A program made the position numbers and the translations under genes. From contig JAPTHN010000011.1 in NCBI GenBank assembly GCA_026936325.1, positions 29,862,501 through 29,926,500 of the forward strand: DNA of 64,000 nt, given 5' to 3'. Each line of letters starts with the position of its first letter. Positions within the stretch are counted from its first letter, which is position 1. Positions 35,331-49,010 of the stretch are shown here, in pieces. The notes beneath the pieces were generated by a model. That model saw nothing but the letters and a program-made list of their open reading frames with translations. It ran no database searches and was not told where the DNA came from. This DNA is from Platynereis dumerilii (Eukaryota > Annelida > Polychaeta > Phyllodocida > Nereididae).

Positions 35331-35435
35331 GGATAGATACATACATACATACATACATACATACATACATACATACATACATACATACATACATACATAC
35401 ATACATACATACATACATACATAGATAGATATATC
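35240..35435. repeat. Compound microsatellite (GATA)n-(CATA)n
   Basis: About 23 GATA units are followed directly by about 20 CATA units. Both tetranucleotides are open in all frames, which creates Tyr/Met/Cys/Val and Ile/Tyr/Leu/Ser frames on the minus strand that are not genes. Confidence 0.97.
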
Positions 35436-35579
35436 TACACTCTGAAGCCATTTTTTGCCTCTGCATAGTACAAACAATTTGACAACATCATGACCATGTG
35501 CCTCATGGTCATTTCAAATTCAAATTTTTAGTTTTCAATTTTTAACAATGCATGGCCATGTGCAGATTGCAGTGTTGTG

Positions 35580-36270
35580 GAGCTGGGATCATTGACAAGA
35601 ATTGATTGGGATTGAGAATTATCTGATTGGGCATGCGCAGTGGGCAGATGAGAGACCACCGGTTGCATGAGGAGTTCTGCATTTACATAGATTTAATTGC
35701 CAGTTGGCCTAATCGCTCTTAATTCCACTCCCCTGCAACAACTGGCCAACTCAAAGAACTTTGGTGTATAAAGATTTGATTTTAAGTAAAGTGAAAATAA
35801 AATTTTGGAAGAACTGAATTTATGAGATTTGCTCAGATTTAGAATTCATGTTGACCACATTTTTCAATGCAGGTACTGTTTCAGCAAATGATAAAGTTGG
35901 GTGTGGCGAAAATCAAAGACAGATTTGACGTCTGTCTGCCACTTCTGACAATGCATGAGAAAGAGAGGAAGAACAACCAAATTTTTATTTTTCACAGGTA
36001 AGATTTGAAAAGAGCAAGAAAAATATCTGAACGTTGATCAGCAATAACAAAATACTTTTATATTCTAATTCTAATTTCAGAGACACTAATTCTGTTAATA
36101 ACTTCTAAAATCTGAATGAGATTTAATGATTTCAAAATTTCGAAGTTGATGCAAAGTGAAAGTGGCTGGAGCCTGCTGCCCACATTATTACGTGAGGATA
36201 GGAGTTGACCTGTTGTTGACTTTGTGCCATTTGATTAGTGGGGCCCATGTATGTTAGGATGCATGGGATA
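35580..36270. promoter_or_regulatory. Candidate conserved non-coding segments
   Basis: Two patches (35580-35770 and 36110-36270) are rich in unique mid-GC words with AT-core sites (TTTAATTGCC, TTTGATTAGTGG), set in AT-rich DNA. The role is inferred only. Confidence 0.25.
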
Positions 36271-37500
36271 TGGCCATTAGAGGCCTAGTCGTCACGAACC
36301 CAAACAGAAAGTAATCTCCCAATCTTCAGGAGTCACTCGCACCAGATGCGTTAATCTTGACATTCGGTTGTGTTCTCTTATTTTTGAAAATCTTTCCCTC
36401 TTCTTCACAAACTTCCCTGCACTGTGTATAGGCTAATTGCAGTAATTGTTTGTCTTTATGATTTATAGGAAGGTTCTGGAAAGCCAAAAAGTGAACCCAT
36501 GGCCTAAAGCTATTATAATAATGTGACCTGTACATGTCCAGTTAGCCTGGTATTTGGTGTTGATTTAACATTTTCTCACATTAATTTTCCAAAACATACA
36601 CAAAGAATGTCTTCGCCATCATATATTTTGCAAGGTTCAGCTAATCTGATTCTTTGTCATATATTATCACTTGTCCTCCACTATTTTCTCACTGTTTCAT
36701 GTTGTTTGTCAATATGTTTGTTTGCTTTCAAAATTGTGTAAAGCTAACCCAGAACCCATGTTCTGGCACAGTATCTATGATTTACAACATATAAATTGCA
36801 CTCTACTTCCATTCCCATGGGATAATAATGGTTTTTGCAATCCATGAGAATCTTGATCATATCATGGATCTATAACTTAACCCCTTATAGCTCTATGATC
36901 ATATGTTTTCAAGCAAAACCCTTGCTTTCTCATTAACCCTAATTTTTCAATTTTTATAGCCAACCCAAAGACATGACCAATAAATTGCTTTTGACTAAAA
37001 TTTATGACACAAGAGGTAAATTGATAACAAAAGCATAACTTCAGTTTTGACTTTCTATGAATGTAATTTGCATCCCATTTTACACAATTGTATATACACA
37101 TATTATATCTATTGAGGAGCATTCAATGTATTCTAATATCCACAATTCATTAATTTTTAAATAGCTGTGTAACGAATTTTTGTTTGACACCTTTGCTGTT
37201 GGATGGGAATACATTGAACTTCACAAGGAAATTGATTTTGCAAAAATATCAGGCACATGTTAGGCCTAATCTTTATAAAAAGTGTAAATGGAATATTGCA
37301 AAAAGAGTAAAATCAATACTTTGGAAAACCTACCCTTGCCTCCATGTGCCAAATCAAAATCTTATGAATGTGTTTAATATTTTTTGGAATTTTCTTTTTT
37401 AGTTTTCAGATTACTGCATGGTATTGAACTTGTGTGAGATGCGACGGGACCTTTTCTGACAATATGTCATGGGCATTTGTGTTCTTGTGCAGAAGACATC
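36271..37500. other. Non-coding AT-rich stretch
   Basis: I see no gene or element here. It has one TAGGCCTA at 37261-37268. Confidence 0.3.
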
Positions 37501-37529
37501 AAATGACAGACAGAAGCAGACTTCGTGTG

Positions 37530-40030
37530 ACGCGATTGAGCGATGTTAGGGGATGTTAGGTCTCGTAAGGACCTTGTTACGCGGCGTTATCTGTGGGAGA
37601 CACAGCGAGGCTACTTCCGGTTGGCAATGTCGTAGGCTGTGTCCCCTTCAAGGGGTCTCCTTCATAGGCCCCTTCATAAGGCTCGTCTTATTTTTATGAC
37701 ATCTTTTTGACATGTAATTCATCGGGGCCTGTCCCTTGGGGCTGTTATCTGGGCTGTTCACTGCTTCTCAAGGGGCAAGGGCAATAACCCTCTCTGGCTT
37801 CAGTCCCCTACAGGGTAGGTGCCCCCTCCCTCCCCAACCCCCTGCAGCAGAGGCCAGTCCTGTGTCGTCTTGTGTCATGTGCCAGCCCAGTCATCCTGCA
37901 GTCATCTTATGCCATGTTCTTGCCTGTCTCCTGCAGGTACAATGTCCCTTGACTCCCCATACACTCCCTTGGCCGGATCCCAAAGACCTACAAAGTCATT
38001 AACGGCCTCTAAATGGCCTCTCTGGGACTTGCACAGGGCATTGGGAGTCCCCTACTCTGCTGGGAAGTCTACCTTGATAGTCTGTGCTGCTCTGTGGCTT
38101 TGATGTGGACATTGGTCAACCCTGGTCAACCCTGCCCTCCGGTCATTGGGGATTAACTTTGATGGATCCTCTTCGCTATCCGCCCATCTCTCCTCCTTCA
38201 GTCTCCCTCAGCCTTTGTACCCTCATGGGCAACAAGAGCCTTGGACAGAAAAGCTTCCTTCATCCTTCCATCCAAACTTCGACTTCTATACTTCAGCCGT
38301 CCCCGAGACTTGTTTATCCAGCCATACACTCACTGCCTGACCTCTCCAACCGCATCTCTGACCAATTAGCAAGAATCAACTGCCGCTGAAGCCGCAACTG
38401 ACAACTTTAGTAAACTTTTGGCGAGAGATATAATTGAGATGCTATGTTTTGTCTCAAGTGAATGTTTGCAATTATATAAAAGTAAATATTGGTCAACAGA
38501 TCTGTGCTTTAGAAATGTGAAATGCTTTTTTTCTGGATTTTTGCCGTCGATCTGGCAAACTATGAAAAAAAATAGTCTGCGATCGAAGGTGCCCACTGAA
38601 CTTATTGTTGCGGTTAACACCCCAACTAAATCTATGGGTAATGCCTGAGCCATAATAAGCCAATGGCCAAGAATAGATTGAATTTAGAATAGTGTGGAGG
38701 GAGGGGGCATGCTGGTCCCAAGGGCAGACAATTGCCATCTGGGAAACGGACGCCCCCTTGCCTAAATCAATTTCCACGGCTGTTTCATGTGGTGTCAGTT
38801 TCATTTTAGTTAAAACAATTGTGGTCAGAAAAGCGGTTCACGAGGATTGTGTGTGTGGGGTGCTCCTAACTTTTGTTTTGAAGGGGTGAGGGGGGGGGGT
38901 GGGGTAGGTCTGCCAGCCCCAGGGTTACGGGGTTACTCGTTGTATCATAACCTGTTTGAGGGGATCTTTTTGAAGTGCCCCCTTTGTGAAATACAATAAA
39001 CAAACCGTCCTCCTCCTGTCATAATCCCATGCAGATACATTTCTGGCACAATTTATCAACCATGGAAATCTGAAGAGTCGTCAATTCGTGTTTTGCTTAG
39101 AATGGATTAAAGCCTCTGATTTGTATTGATTCGGGGGTTTTAATTGTTTTTGGAGGAACCGCAGGCTGTCAGGTATTATTATAAAACTTTTGATTGGCAC
39201 TGTGGAGTGTGGACCTGTAAAGGAGAAGTTAGGCCTGTGTAATTTACGAAGTTCAGTGGATTCTCGTGATGTGTTGCTGCCAGGATAGGCCTTCAGTGAG
39301 TAATTGTTTCTAGGAATGCAGAATGCCACGATTAGGAAGCGGATGCCCTAGGAAAATGCCAGGAACGAAGTGCACGCCAGTTGCAGGGCTGAGCAAACGT
39401 TGGTTTTGGTGGGCAGGCTGAGATCCCCATGTGGCAGGGGGAGAATTCCAGGTGGGCAGGCCTCTCAGCTCCTCTCCTGTTGTCCTGATGTGTTTATAAT
39501 GGGCGCAGTCGGCCAGGGAATTTCTCCTATGTGCAGCTAGAGTTTCGGCATCCTGCGAGGATTGGAGCGGACCAGCGGGCGGTTGGGTTTCCCCTGTAAC
39601 AGTCCGTGCCCCCTCCGGCCCCCCTGGAACCCCCCTCGGCCAGTATTCGATTGAGTTAGGACAGGAATGGGACTGAGAGGAAACAAGGTCTGCTAGAATA
39701 ACCACAAGTCGAGCCGACAAAGCTAGTATGTGCACCTCTCACGCCTGTTTTCTTTAACTGTTCTATTTGCACAAGTGCGGGGAGTGGCAACCCTGCTGGT
39801 CGACCCTTTGCCTGCCCAAACACCCAGTTCTCCCCTACACCCCTTGCTCCAATGCTCCCTTCTCGGGCCCCCTCTTTTGCCGCTGGTTTTTTTGGCCGCT
39901 CAAAGGCATTCCCTCAGTGGGGCATGCCTGACTCCCTGAGCCCCCACACTGTCCCTGTAGTAAAGGCGTACCTTCCTCCCAGGGGGGCCACCTCTTACAA
40001 ACTCCTTGAGTTTTCCTTCTTGATTTTCCT
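37530..40030. other. Chain of GC-rich islands with an AT-rich spacer
   Basis: GC-rich islands at about 37530-38180, 38640-39000 and 39300-40030 flank a more AT-rich segment that includes ACCAATTAGCAAG near 38360. Frames of 80-141 codons on both strands overlap and have no domain. I see no gene. Confidence 0.25.
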
Positions 40031-40800
40031 GGATGGTTTCCTGGCAGCATAACAGATTCCAAGAACTCTCCACCAACTTGCTCTCTGTTCTTCGCAAAGC
40101 AAATAAACTTGAAGCTTTTTCTGCATTTTTGCAAGTGAATTTCTGCTGTTTTTAGCCATTTTTACAAGTGAGCCAGCATTCTACCGTGCATGCCTGGACT
40201 GACAACCACATCCAATCCACTATTGATCGAGGCAATGAGGTCTCTAACCACATTATTAGCTTTATGGATTTCACATTGACATCGTTTTACCAAGTGGATG
40301 CCTCTTCCAACACCAATTTATAAGAGCAAACATGACGTCAATGAAATAAAATAAACAAAAACACTTGAACTGAAATCAATTAGTTTGTTCGGTCATGAAA
40401 CCAAACCACGAGCTCTTCATATCTTTTCCCTTGTACCTGCCATGCTTTTACGAAACACCACACTCTCACAGTTTCAAAAATCTATTGCATATTTTTGTCT
40501 CGAGATCTCACTCATCGGCCTCATCTAATCATAATAATAGTCATAGCAGGAATCTCATCTCACTCATAAGGCTTTTTTCTCTCAATCCATAACATCTTCA
40601 ATTACACTCCTGAGCCTGTCAATTCATCTGAAGTTCCCGATAGGGCAAATTTTACCTATCAACATTCATTATTTCCATAGTTACACAAATATATCTTGGG
40701 AATTTGCAACAAAAAACATGTTTTTTGACTTAAATACATCCCACCTGTACATTTAACTACCACAACAAGGACTGTAAAGCATTTAATATTAAAGACCATG
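40031..40800. other. Non-coding stretch, nothing assigned
   Basis: I see no gene or repeat that I can name. Confidence 0.3.
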
Positions 40801-41045
40801 AAATTCCGCATCTTTTGATATACAGACTGACCTTCTATGGCCAATATATCTACCCAGTTACCAGATATTCCTGTTGGGAGTTTGACAAAAAACATATTTT
40901 CAACATACAAATCTGGAAGCTATATATTTCTCTGTCACATCAAGACCAGTTATGCATATTATATTGCAGGCCACTAAATTCCGCATCTTTTTCCACACTG
41001 ATTGAACTTCTATACATGTCCAATATAATTTCCCAGCTCCCAGAA
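40801..41045. repeat. Diverged direct repeat, ~70 bp, 175-bp spacing
   Basis: The segments at 40801-40868 and 40976-41045 share AAATTCCGCATCTTTT, then CTTCTAT and CCAATATA in the same order. They look like an old tandem duplication. Confidence 0.65.
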
Positions 41046-42150
41046 ATTAAATTGCGTCATGCATTTAGAAAATCATATTTTCCAACAACTCCAGTCTCTC
41101 AGTGTTTGTAGTGATGTACACCACGCTGTAGTAGTTCCAAACAATCCACCTTACTTCATCTAACTGAAAGCTGACTGGAACCTGCAAATAGGACCTGCCT
41201 TCACATTACTCTAACCTGGAAAGAACCTGGAACTCGGTGCATTTTTGAAAAGCAAGAAACCCTAACGGGTGAACAGCTAGTTTTGAATATTAACCAATCA
41301 GTGATCCGCCGTTTATGTTAGTCCTTGTTAATTTAAACAATTTTTAATAACCTATAGGTAAAAGCAAACAAAGAAGATTCAGGAAGTCAATTGTTCTGTC
41401 AGTGAATTTTTTTTTTTTTTTTTAATACAATTCATAATTCTGACGTTTCGAAAAAGCTGGAATTAAGGCTGCGTCACAGAAATATAAATACATTGTATTG
41501 TCAATTATTTTTCAGCAATTTCTGCTATACCTTAGCCCTTGTAACTCTATGCCTACACTGTTGTGGGGCCATTGAGCTGCAGTTTGGTTAGAATACTACA
41601 AACTGACTGTTGTTGTTTACAAATAATTGCATTGTGTATGTCTTGTAGGCTACCAAACCATTAAGGAGAAGCCATAAGCATTCATGAATTCAGAAACGGT
41701 TATGTGTAGTACGTCTCCTTCTGTATACAGTTATTTCTGTGTCCATGCTTACAACTTTTGCTGTAATCTTTTATTTCAAAATCGATATTTCTAATTTCTT
41801 TATCCTGTTTTAGTAGCAATAAAAATTGAAGTGATTCCACTTTTCATTCTCTCTTTGCAGGAACTTTGTGATGGCCCTCTGCCTCCCTGTGCCTCCCTAT
41901 CTGCATTGTTGACAATGTCAATTCCAGCATCCCTTACAACCAGCACTGGGGCAGGGTGTGACCAGGCTGTGGTTACTACAACAGCATGACACAGGAAGAG
42001 GTCGATGCCCAAGGACACGTGTTGTGATTAGATATAGATAAAATGCAGTCGGGAGATTGTGAAAAAATATTAAGTAAATTTACTTGACATATATTACAAA
42101 AACACTTGGCAGCTACCAACTTTAAATGGAAAGATGGGTAGTGTCAGAGA
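41046..42150. other. Non-coding stretch, nothing assigned
   Basis: A T-run lies at about 41407-41423. I see no gene. Confidence 0.3.
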
Positions 42151-42273
42151 ATAGATAGACAGCAAGACAGACAGACATATAGATGGATAGATAGCTAGAT
42201 AGCTGGAAAATTGGATAGACAGATAGATAGACAGATAGACAGATAGACAGATAGACGGATAGACGGATAGACG

Positions 42274-42333
<60 letters not shown>
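42151..42333. repeat. Imperfect GATA/GACA microsatellite
   Basis: GATA units are interspersed with GACA and GACGGATA variants on the left, becoming a pure GATA run on the right. The variants suggest an older left half. Confidence 0.95.
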
Positions 42334-42335
<2 letters not shown>

Positions 42336-43780
42336 TCTAAAGATGGACAGATCTAAAGACAGATAGGTACATGTGGAATCTATTACCTACATGTGCATGT
42401 ATTTTATAGCACATTCGATGCATGGAGTATTATGATATATTTCCTTCAAAATTTAGCTAATTTTGAACTATCACAGTATATGAGGTATACATGTGTATGA
42501 TATGGCCCTGCAGGCTGAGTCTATCCCTGCAGTAAGTGATACAGAGTGAGTGCCCTGGCTGAGGGCAGATGATCCGGAGATGACTGTGTGATTATTTACT
42601 GAGGCAAGTGGTCCCAGTGTTTCTTGTGGCCATAAGACCCTTGGATCCACACTCCCAGGTGTCCAAACACTTCTTGGTGCCTGGTAAATCCCCCTGGGTC
42701 CCCCTGGCCTCTTGCACCTGGGCATGCATGGAGTAGGCTAGCCTCACCTGCATTGGAGCTGTTGGGAAGGAAGGGCTTGGTGTATTCATTGGTGGGCTGT
42801 GAATGCAGGCTCTGGTACTGGGGTACAGGTTGAGATAATGTGAAAATTGAACTAGGGTGAATTTCTTCACGTAAAAGATTTGCATGTATACCTGACTTAT
42901 CAGAGATTCTATTGCATTGCCACAATAATTATAATAATAATGAATACTTTAGTAATCAAGCCTGTTGAAGAAAATAATTGAAATATGCCATGGCTCCTCC
43001 AGCCTGCAATACTCATTCCAGCAATAAATGCATTTTTATACAGATTTTAAAAACAATCACATCTGTTTCCATGAATTTGCAATGCATCACTATTTTAAAA
43101 TGAACTTGACTCGACGAATCGTGGACATTTATCCAACGTTCAGGTTGATCAGAGGTGAGAACAAATGAAATTCAGTGATTTTGTATTTTTTTCTACCAGA
43201 CAACCATATGGTATGTATACATGTACTGCCATGTAGTGTGTAGTCCTATTTTGAAGTTTTGGTAAATGTGCAGATCATGAAACTGAGTTATGGTTTTTTT
43301 TAGTCATCTGCTGACATTGAATGGGGGATTAATACCGGGATTATGTCTATTTTTTTCAAATTGAATTTTCAAATAGGTGATGTACATTTACCCATAAATT
43401 TATAGGTAATACAATGTATAGCATACCTGCATTATACTTTATGATAAGTTTTTGTGTATGCATATATACAAATACCAAAGTTAGGATCATATGATATATG
43501 ACATGTGGATGGGTTTTGTGGGATTGTGAGTGTGCTACATTTAAGTGACATAAGTTACCACAAAATATAGCCACAAAACTTTAAATGTATCTGATTGTAA
43601 AGACATTTAGCACAGTCATGGCACCGTCCCAGTTGTATTCATATTTATTCATAAACACTTGTCTTGTTTTGGCAAACAGCCCTAGGATAGTAACCACAAT
43701 TTGGAGGTTAAATGACTTATCTGGATGAATTTTATCAGCGCTTTTTAAGCTCATAGTCCGTGGCTTGCAGGGCCATACTG
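42334..43780. other. Non-coding stretch, nothing assigned
   Basis: Minus-strand frames of 84-109 codons at 42471-42925 overlap and have no domain. I see no gene. Confidence 0.3.
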
Positions 43781-44115
43781 ATTTCTGCCAGGGCCTATCT
43801 TCCTTACACATCTTGCCCGCGGCTCCTTGATAACCACGACCTGTCAACAGTGACTCCGTGTCAACTGTAACCGAGTTCGTTTTAATGAGCTTTCCAATGA
43901 CATTGTATTGTTGGGGCTAGCACTGGAGGCATGGGGGCAGCCTATCTCGCCCGCGATCTCCTCAGATTATCGCTCACCAAAGAAGTTCTGAAGTCAGTGG
44001 GCAGATCACATGACCCATGTCCCAAAGTGCTGTGGAGTGCCAAGGGCTTGTGGGAGGGCTATCCCAGAATGCAACGGGACTTCTGAGGAGTTCTGAAAAC
44101 TTCTGGGTCACCTGA
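43780..44115. promoter_or_regulatory. GC-rich candidate regulatory island
   Basis: It contains TTATCGCTCAC (43967-43977) and TCCCAGAATGCAA (44062-44074), which resembles the core bound by ZNF143-type factors. No transcription start is evident. Confidence 0.3.
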
Positions 44116-45548
44116 GATCCCCGAACAGACTTCATTTAGCCAGGGGTATGGCTGTGTCTGGGGGATAGAGTGGTTTCTTCAAAACACAACACATGTCCAC
44201 TTTGTTGCTTATTGTTTCCAAGGGGAACACCTGAGTCGTGTTTGGTGGTTGGGGTCTGTCACTAGCAAATTTCGAACAAAAGACTGAAAAGAGGGTCCAA
44301 GGTTCTTCTTGCAAACAGGACTCAAAACAAAACCAGAGTTGCAAACAGTCAGGAGTTCAAACATTACCTACATGAATTGAGGGTTTTTGTTCATATCAAG
44401 ATTTTGCTTCGAAAACATGCTATAGGCATATATTAGTGAATGTTATTATTTTAAAGCCAGGAAAATGTGACTTCACCTGGAGTCTACAATATGGCAATAT
44501 ATATATCCTACATTTAGTGTGCTCTGTGATATTTCTTTCGGAAGTCAAATGACTAATGGTATTAAATATTGAAAAATCACTTGCCTTTGTCACTGCCACT
44601 TATTCATAACTGGGCAAGATGTATGACTGTCTCATTTTACATACGAACTTTTCAGTTCATAACACAAGAGCTCATGACGGTTGAAATTTTATCCAGTCTA
44701 GAATTAATCTCACTTAAGCAGAGATATAAATAATGCACAAATGCCAGAAATATTGATCGCCGAGGCATGGGGTGGGGTGGGATGATTCGATCAGTATTAA
44801 ATAATGCAACATGTTATTTCATGATCAAGGGGTATATCAATGACATCCACACAGAGACATGCATATATTCACACATGATGAGTTTAATAATGTTGATTGC
44901 ATCAGAACATGTCAAAGGCAACAAAATGCACTATGATAACAAAGAGGTGTAATGATGCCAAGGGAGGGAGAGACAGAGGCACAGAAAGGCAGAGGGACCA
45001 GGCTGACAAGTAAATTGGCCAAGAACCACACAAAACATCTCCCAGCCATCCACACAGTCACCTGGGGTCCGAACACAACACATTAATGAGTATCGATCAC
45101 ATTTGATCATCAGAAATAAAAAAAGGCAATTCTCAAATATCCATGTAATATTGACCGAACGCTGCTCATTTTCCATTGTGCCAGAGAAAAGTGGAAAATG
45201 ACAATATCGACCCAAATTGCAACAGCAGATTTTCATTGTTGCATTTCTGAGAATGACGAGTTTCAATATCAGAAATTGTGACGAAAAAGTCGTAATTCTG
45301 TCTGATCCCTATGAACCCAAAATGCACACAAAAGGTAAATCAGCAATGCAATAATGCACATCCGACCAGACTAACCAGATAGTTATCTCAACACCGAATC
45401 GGCGATAGACCTTGCACCTAACCTATTGTCACTGGTTTTACAAATCCTTCAGCCCCCAGATTTGAGGGGTTAATACAATAAGTGTTATTTTACACGTTTC
45501 TGTGACAATGCTGTTTTTACCATGCAGTACAGATCTCAAAAACAAAAT
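44116..45548. other. Non-coding stretch, nothing assigned
   Basis: I see no gene; the longest frame (111 codons, minus, 44931-45266) has no domain. Confidence 0.3.
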
Positions 45549-47241
45549 ACACATCTCTCCCTCTCTCCTTCTCTCCCCCTCTCCTTCTCTCCCCCTCTCC
45601 CTCTGCCCATCTCCCCCTCTCCAACTCCCCTTCTCCATCTTCTCCTCTCCATCTCCTCCTCTCCATCTCCTCCTCATCTCCCCCTCTCAATCTCCTCCAT
45701 CTCCTCCTCTCCATATCCTTTCTATCTCCATCTCTCTATCTCCTCCTCTCCATCTCCCCCATCAATCTCCTCATCTCCATCTCTTCATCGCCATCTCCCC
45801 CTCTCCATCTCCTCATCTCCATCTCCTCATCTCAATCTCCTCCCCTCCATCTCCTCCTCTCCATCTCCTCCTCTCCATCTCCTCCCCTCCATCTCCTCAT
45901 CTCCATCTCCTCTCCGTATCTCCATCTCCTCCTCTCCAGCTCCCCCTCTCCATCACCTCCTCTCTCATCTCCTCCTCTCCCATCTCCCCCTCTCCGTGTC
46001 CTCCTCTCCATCTTCCCCTCTCCATCTCCTCCACTCCATCTCCTCCTCTCCATCTCCTTCTCCTTATATCCATCTCCTCATCTCCATCTCCTCCTCTCCA
46101 TCTCCTCTCCATCTCCTCTCCATCTCCTCATCTCAATCTTCTCATCTCCATCTCCTCGTCTCCATCTCCTTATCTCCATCTCCTCTCCCCCTCTCCTTCT
46201 CCTCCTCTCCATCTCCTCATCTCCATCTTATCTCCATTTCCTCCTCTCTGTCTCCCCCCTCTCAATCTCCTCATCTCCATATCTTCATCGCCATCTCCTC
46301 AATTCCATCTCCTCATCTCCATCTCCTCATCTCCATCTCCTCATCTCCTCATCTCCATCTCCTCCTCTCCATTTCCTCTCTGTATCTCCATCTCCTCCTC
46401 TCCAGCTCCCCCTCTCTATCTCCTCCTCTCCCAGCTCCCCCTCTCTATCTCCTCCTCTCCCATCTCCTCTCCCATCTCCTCTCCCATCTCCCCTCTCCTT
46501 CTCCTTATCTCCATCTCCCCCTCTCTGTCTCTTCTCCATCTCACCTCTCAATCTCCCCCTCCACATCTCCCCTCTCAATCTCATCTCCATCTCTTCCTCT
46601 CCATCTCCCCCTCTCCATCTCCTCATCTCAATCTCCTCATCTCCATCTCCCCCTCTCAATCTCCTCATCTCCATCTCTTCCTCTCCATCTCCTCATCTCA
46701 TCTTTATCTCCTCCTCTCAATCTCCTCCTTTCCCATCTCCCCTCTCAATCTCTGTATCTCCTCTCCATCTCCTCATCTCTGTACATAACTCCATCTCCTC
46801 CTCTCCTTCTCCCCTCTCCATCTCCTCCTGTCCGTCTCCTCATCTCCATCTCCCCCCTCTCCATCTCCCCCTCTCCATCTCCTCATCTCCATGTCCTTCT
46901 CTCCATCTCCTTCTCTCAATCTCCTTCTCTCCATCTCCTCATCTCTTCATCTGCAGCACCTCATCTCCACCTCTGCCTCTCCTCTGCCTCTCCTCTGCCT
47001 CTCCTCTGCCTCTCCTCTGCCTCTCCTCTGCCTCTCCTCTGCCTCTCCTCTGCCTCTCCTCTCCCTCTCCTCTCCTCTCCCTCTCCTCTCCCTCTCCTCT
47101 CCCTCTCATCTCCCTCTCATCTCCATCTGTCGTCTCAATCTCTCTTTTCCTCTCCCTCTCTTCCTCCCTCATTTCATCTCTTTCTCTTCCTCTCCAACTC
47201 ATCTGCCTCTCACCCCCCCCCCCTTCCTCTTCTCCATCTCC
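45549..47241. repeat. 1.7-kb polypyrimidine minisatellite
   Basis: The plus strand is almost entirely C and T with regular single A residues, built on CTCCATCTCCTC-like units. At 46970-47060 it becomes an array of CTCTGCCTCTC-like 11-mers and then pure CTC repeats. Such a homopurine/homopyrimidine tract can form triplex (H-DNA). The long Ser/Pro/Leu frames (428 and 586 codons) and the antisense Arg/Glu/Gly frames follow from the composition and are not genes. Confidence 0.97.
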
Positions 47242-48690
47242 CCTATTGGTGTAATAAAGATGTCATGGGTCTTAGCAGTTAATGAAGCAACATGTGATTT
47301 CACCAGCAGACGCCTCAGCACAAAAGTGGAGCTCATCCCTGCTGGAAGAATGGCGGATGAGTGCAACATCCCACTGAGTGATGACAGATAACTTGTGTTG
47401 CTGCTGCTGGGAAGCACAAAAACCAAACGGGGTCAGATCATTGGCCTGAAACAAAGAGGGATGGCGGCCCCAGGGGGGTGTGGGGTGGTTGGCTTCAGGG
47501 GTCAGTGCTGCCTCCATCCTTTTTCTGCCTCATCTAGCCACTAGTAGTCAGTGCTGGGGTGACCCCTGCCTATCTCTGTGTTCAGGTGTATGCTTATGAA
47601 TATTGGAGCTGACCAAGTGTCATTTTCAAGCTATTTAACAACAATGCAGCGATCCAGATGGTCCGTTAGAGATAAGGCCAAGATGCAGGGGCTGATGGAT
47701 GTTTCTGCTGCTCTGGCCCCCGGGGCTACCCCCTCCCTCCCATGGGACCCTCCCCCCAGCCCCCCCTCAGGCCTCCATCCAGCCCAAACTGCTCCTTCTC
47801 GTGACTAAAGGCTGCTTTTAGCAGAAAATTAGGTCCACAGGACTCCACACTCAACCAACTTTTCTCATTTAGCTGCCTTGTAGGATCGAAGCATCCGAGA
47901 ACTGCTGGAATTAGGTCACATTTTGAGTTATGGCTGCATTTTGAATTTCAAGAGCATTTAACTCAGGATGGTTGTTGTTGTTGCTTCTGTCTGTCAGGAC
48001 TGTTAAATGATCATTCCCGCCTGCATGGATGATTGTCTTATCCTATTTTCATAACCTATATTCCTCAATGGCTGTTTCTTTTGCTTTAGAACCAGGGATT
48101 GCTTTGAAAGAGCAGTTACTGAAACAGAGAAATCAGTAATGAATTCACACACAATGTCATAATTTTATCACCAATAGTGTGGTTGGCTGTCGGGGGTCTT
48201 TGTTTGGCTAAGTGCTGCAACTGATTTTTATACATATCTAAGGGTAACATCACATGATAACGTACTGGTTGCTTCTGGCAGACTGGCACAATATTACACT
48301 TCCAACATTTTGCAAGGAGTACAATTGTTGGATCTGAGAGGTATTGAACTGCTAAAACCAAGTCACATTTGAGGCAGGCTTCATTTGGATTTTCACAGAA
48401 ATATCACTTTGGATGGTAGTTGTTGCTGCTGAATTAGGTCATCCTGCTAGTCACTGGATTGTTTTACAGTGAAGTCTATCACCAAGGTTGTCTATCTAGA
48501 TGTATACACTTTAACCTCACCAGGCTCTAAATTATCTTACAATTAATAGACCGGTTAACTTTTAAAAAGTTTAATACTGTTTTGCATGTTGGGTCTGACA
48601 GCCACTGCTGAATCAGAAATGTGAAATCAAATAGCTTGGATGTCTTGTTTGACTTGACGGGCAATCCATTAATTGTTGGATGCAGTTGTG
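47242..48690. other. Non-coding stretch with a GC-rich patch
   Basis: A GC-rich patch lies at about 47460-47830. I see no gene. Confidence 0.3.
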
Positions 48691-49010
48691 ATTAAATTCA
48701 TTACGATAACCGCTCACTGCTGCTGCTTCAACTCTTCATGCCTGTGGGAATATGAGGATCTTTTTGCTGGCTGCTTCATCAAGTTTGGCTCAATGTGACC
48801 CCTGTCTGCTGTTCCAGGGGTCATCTGACGATCCCCTTGGCTTAAAAACCCTTTGCGATTAATGGACGGACCCCAGCCCCTTGGGAAGGCTTGATAGAGC
48901 CTCATTTAACCCTCAATCATTCTTTATCGTCAATCATCGAATCACATGACCTCAAGGGTAACAAATGCCTCCTATGAAATATTTCCACTAGAACACGAGA
49001 GAGCGATGAA
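48690..49010. promoter_or_regulatory. Candidate conserved non-coding segment
   Basis: ATAACCGCTCACTG (a variant of the TTATCGCTCAC motif), GCGATTAATGG and repeated CAATCAT words occur within 300 bp. The last two look like homeodomain/PBX-type sites. The role is inferred only. Confidence 0.3.

Noticed and set aside
34961-35477. Frames of 77-153 codons with Met-Tyr-Val-Cys and Ile-Tyr-Leu-Ser repeats
   Set aside because: Translation of the GATA/CATA microsatellite on the minus strand.
45502-47282. Open frames of 428 and 586 codons (Ser/Pro/Leu-rich)
   Set aside because: They lie in the polypyrimidine minisatellite, where C/T-only sequence has no stop codons in any forward frame.
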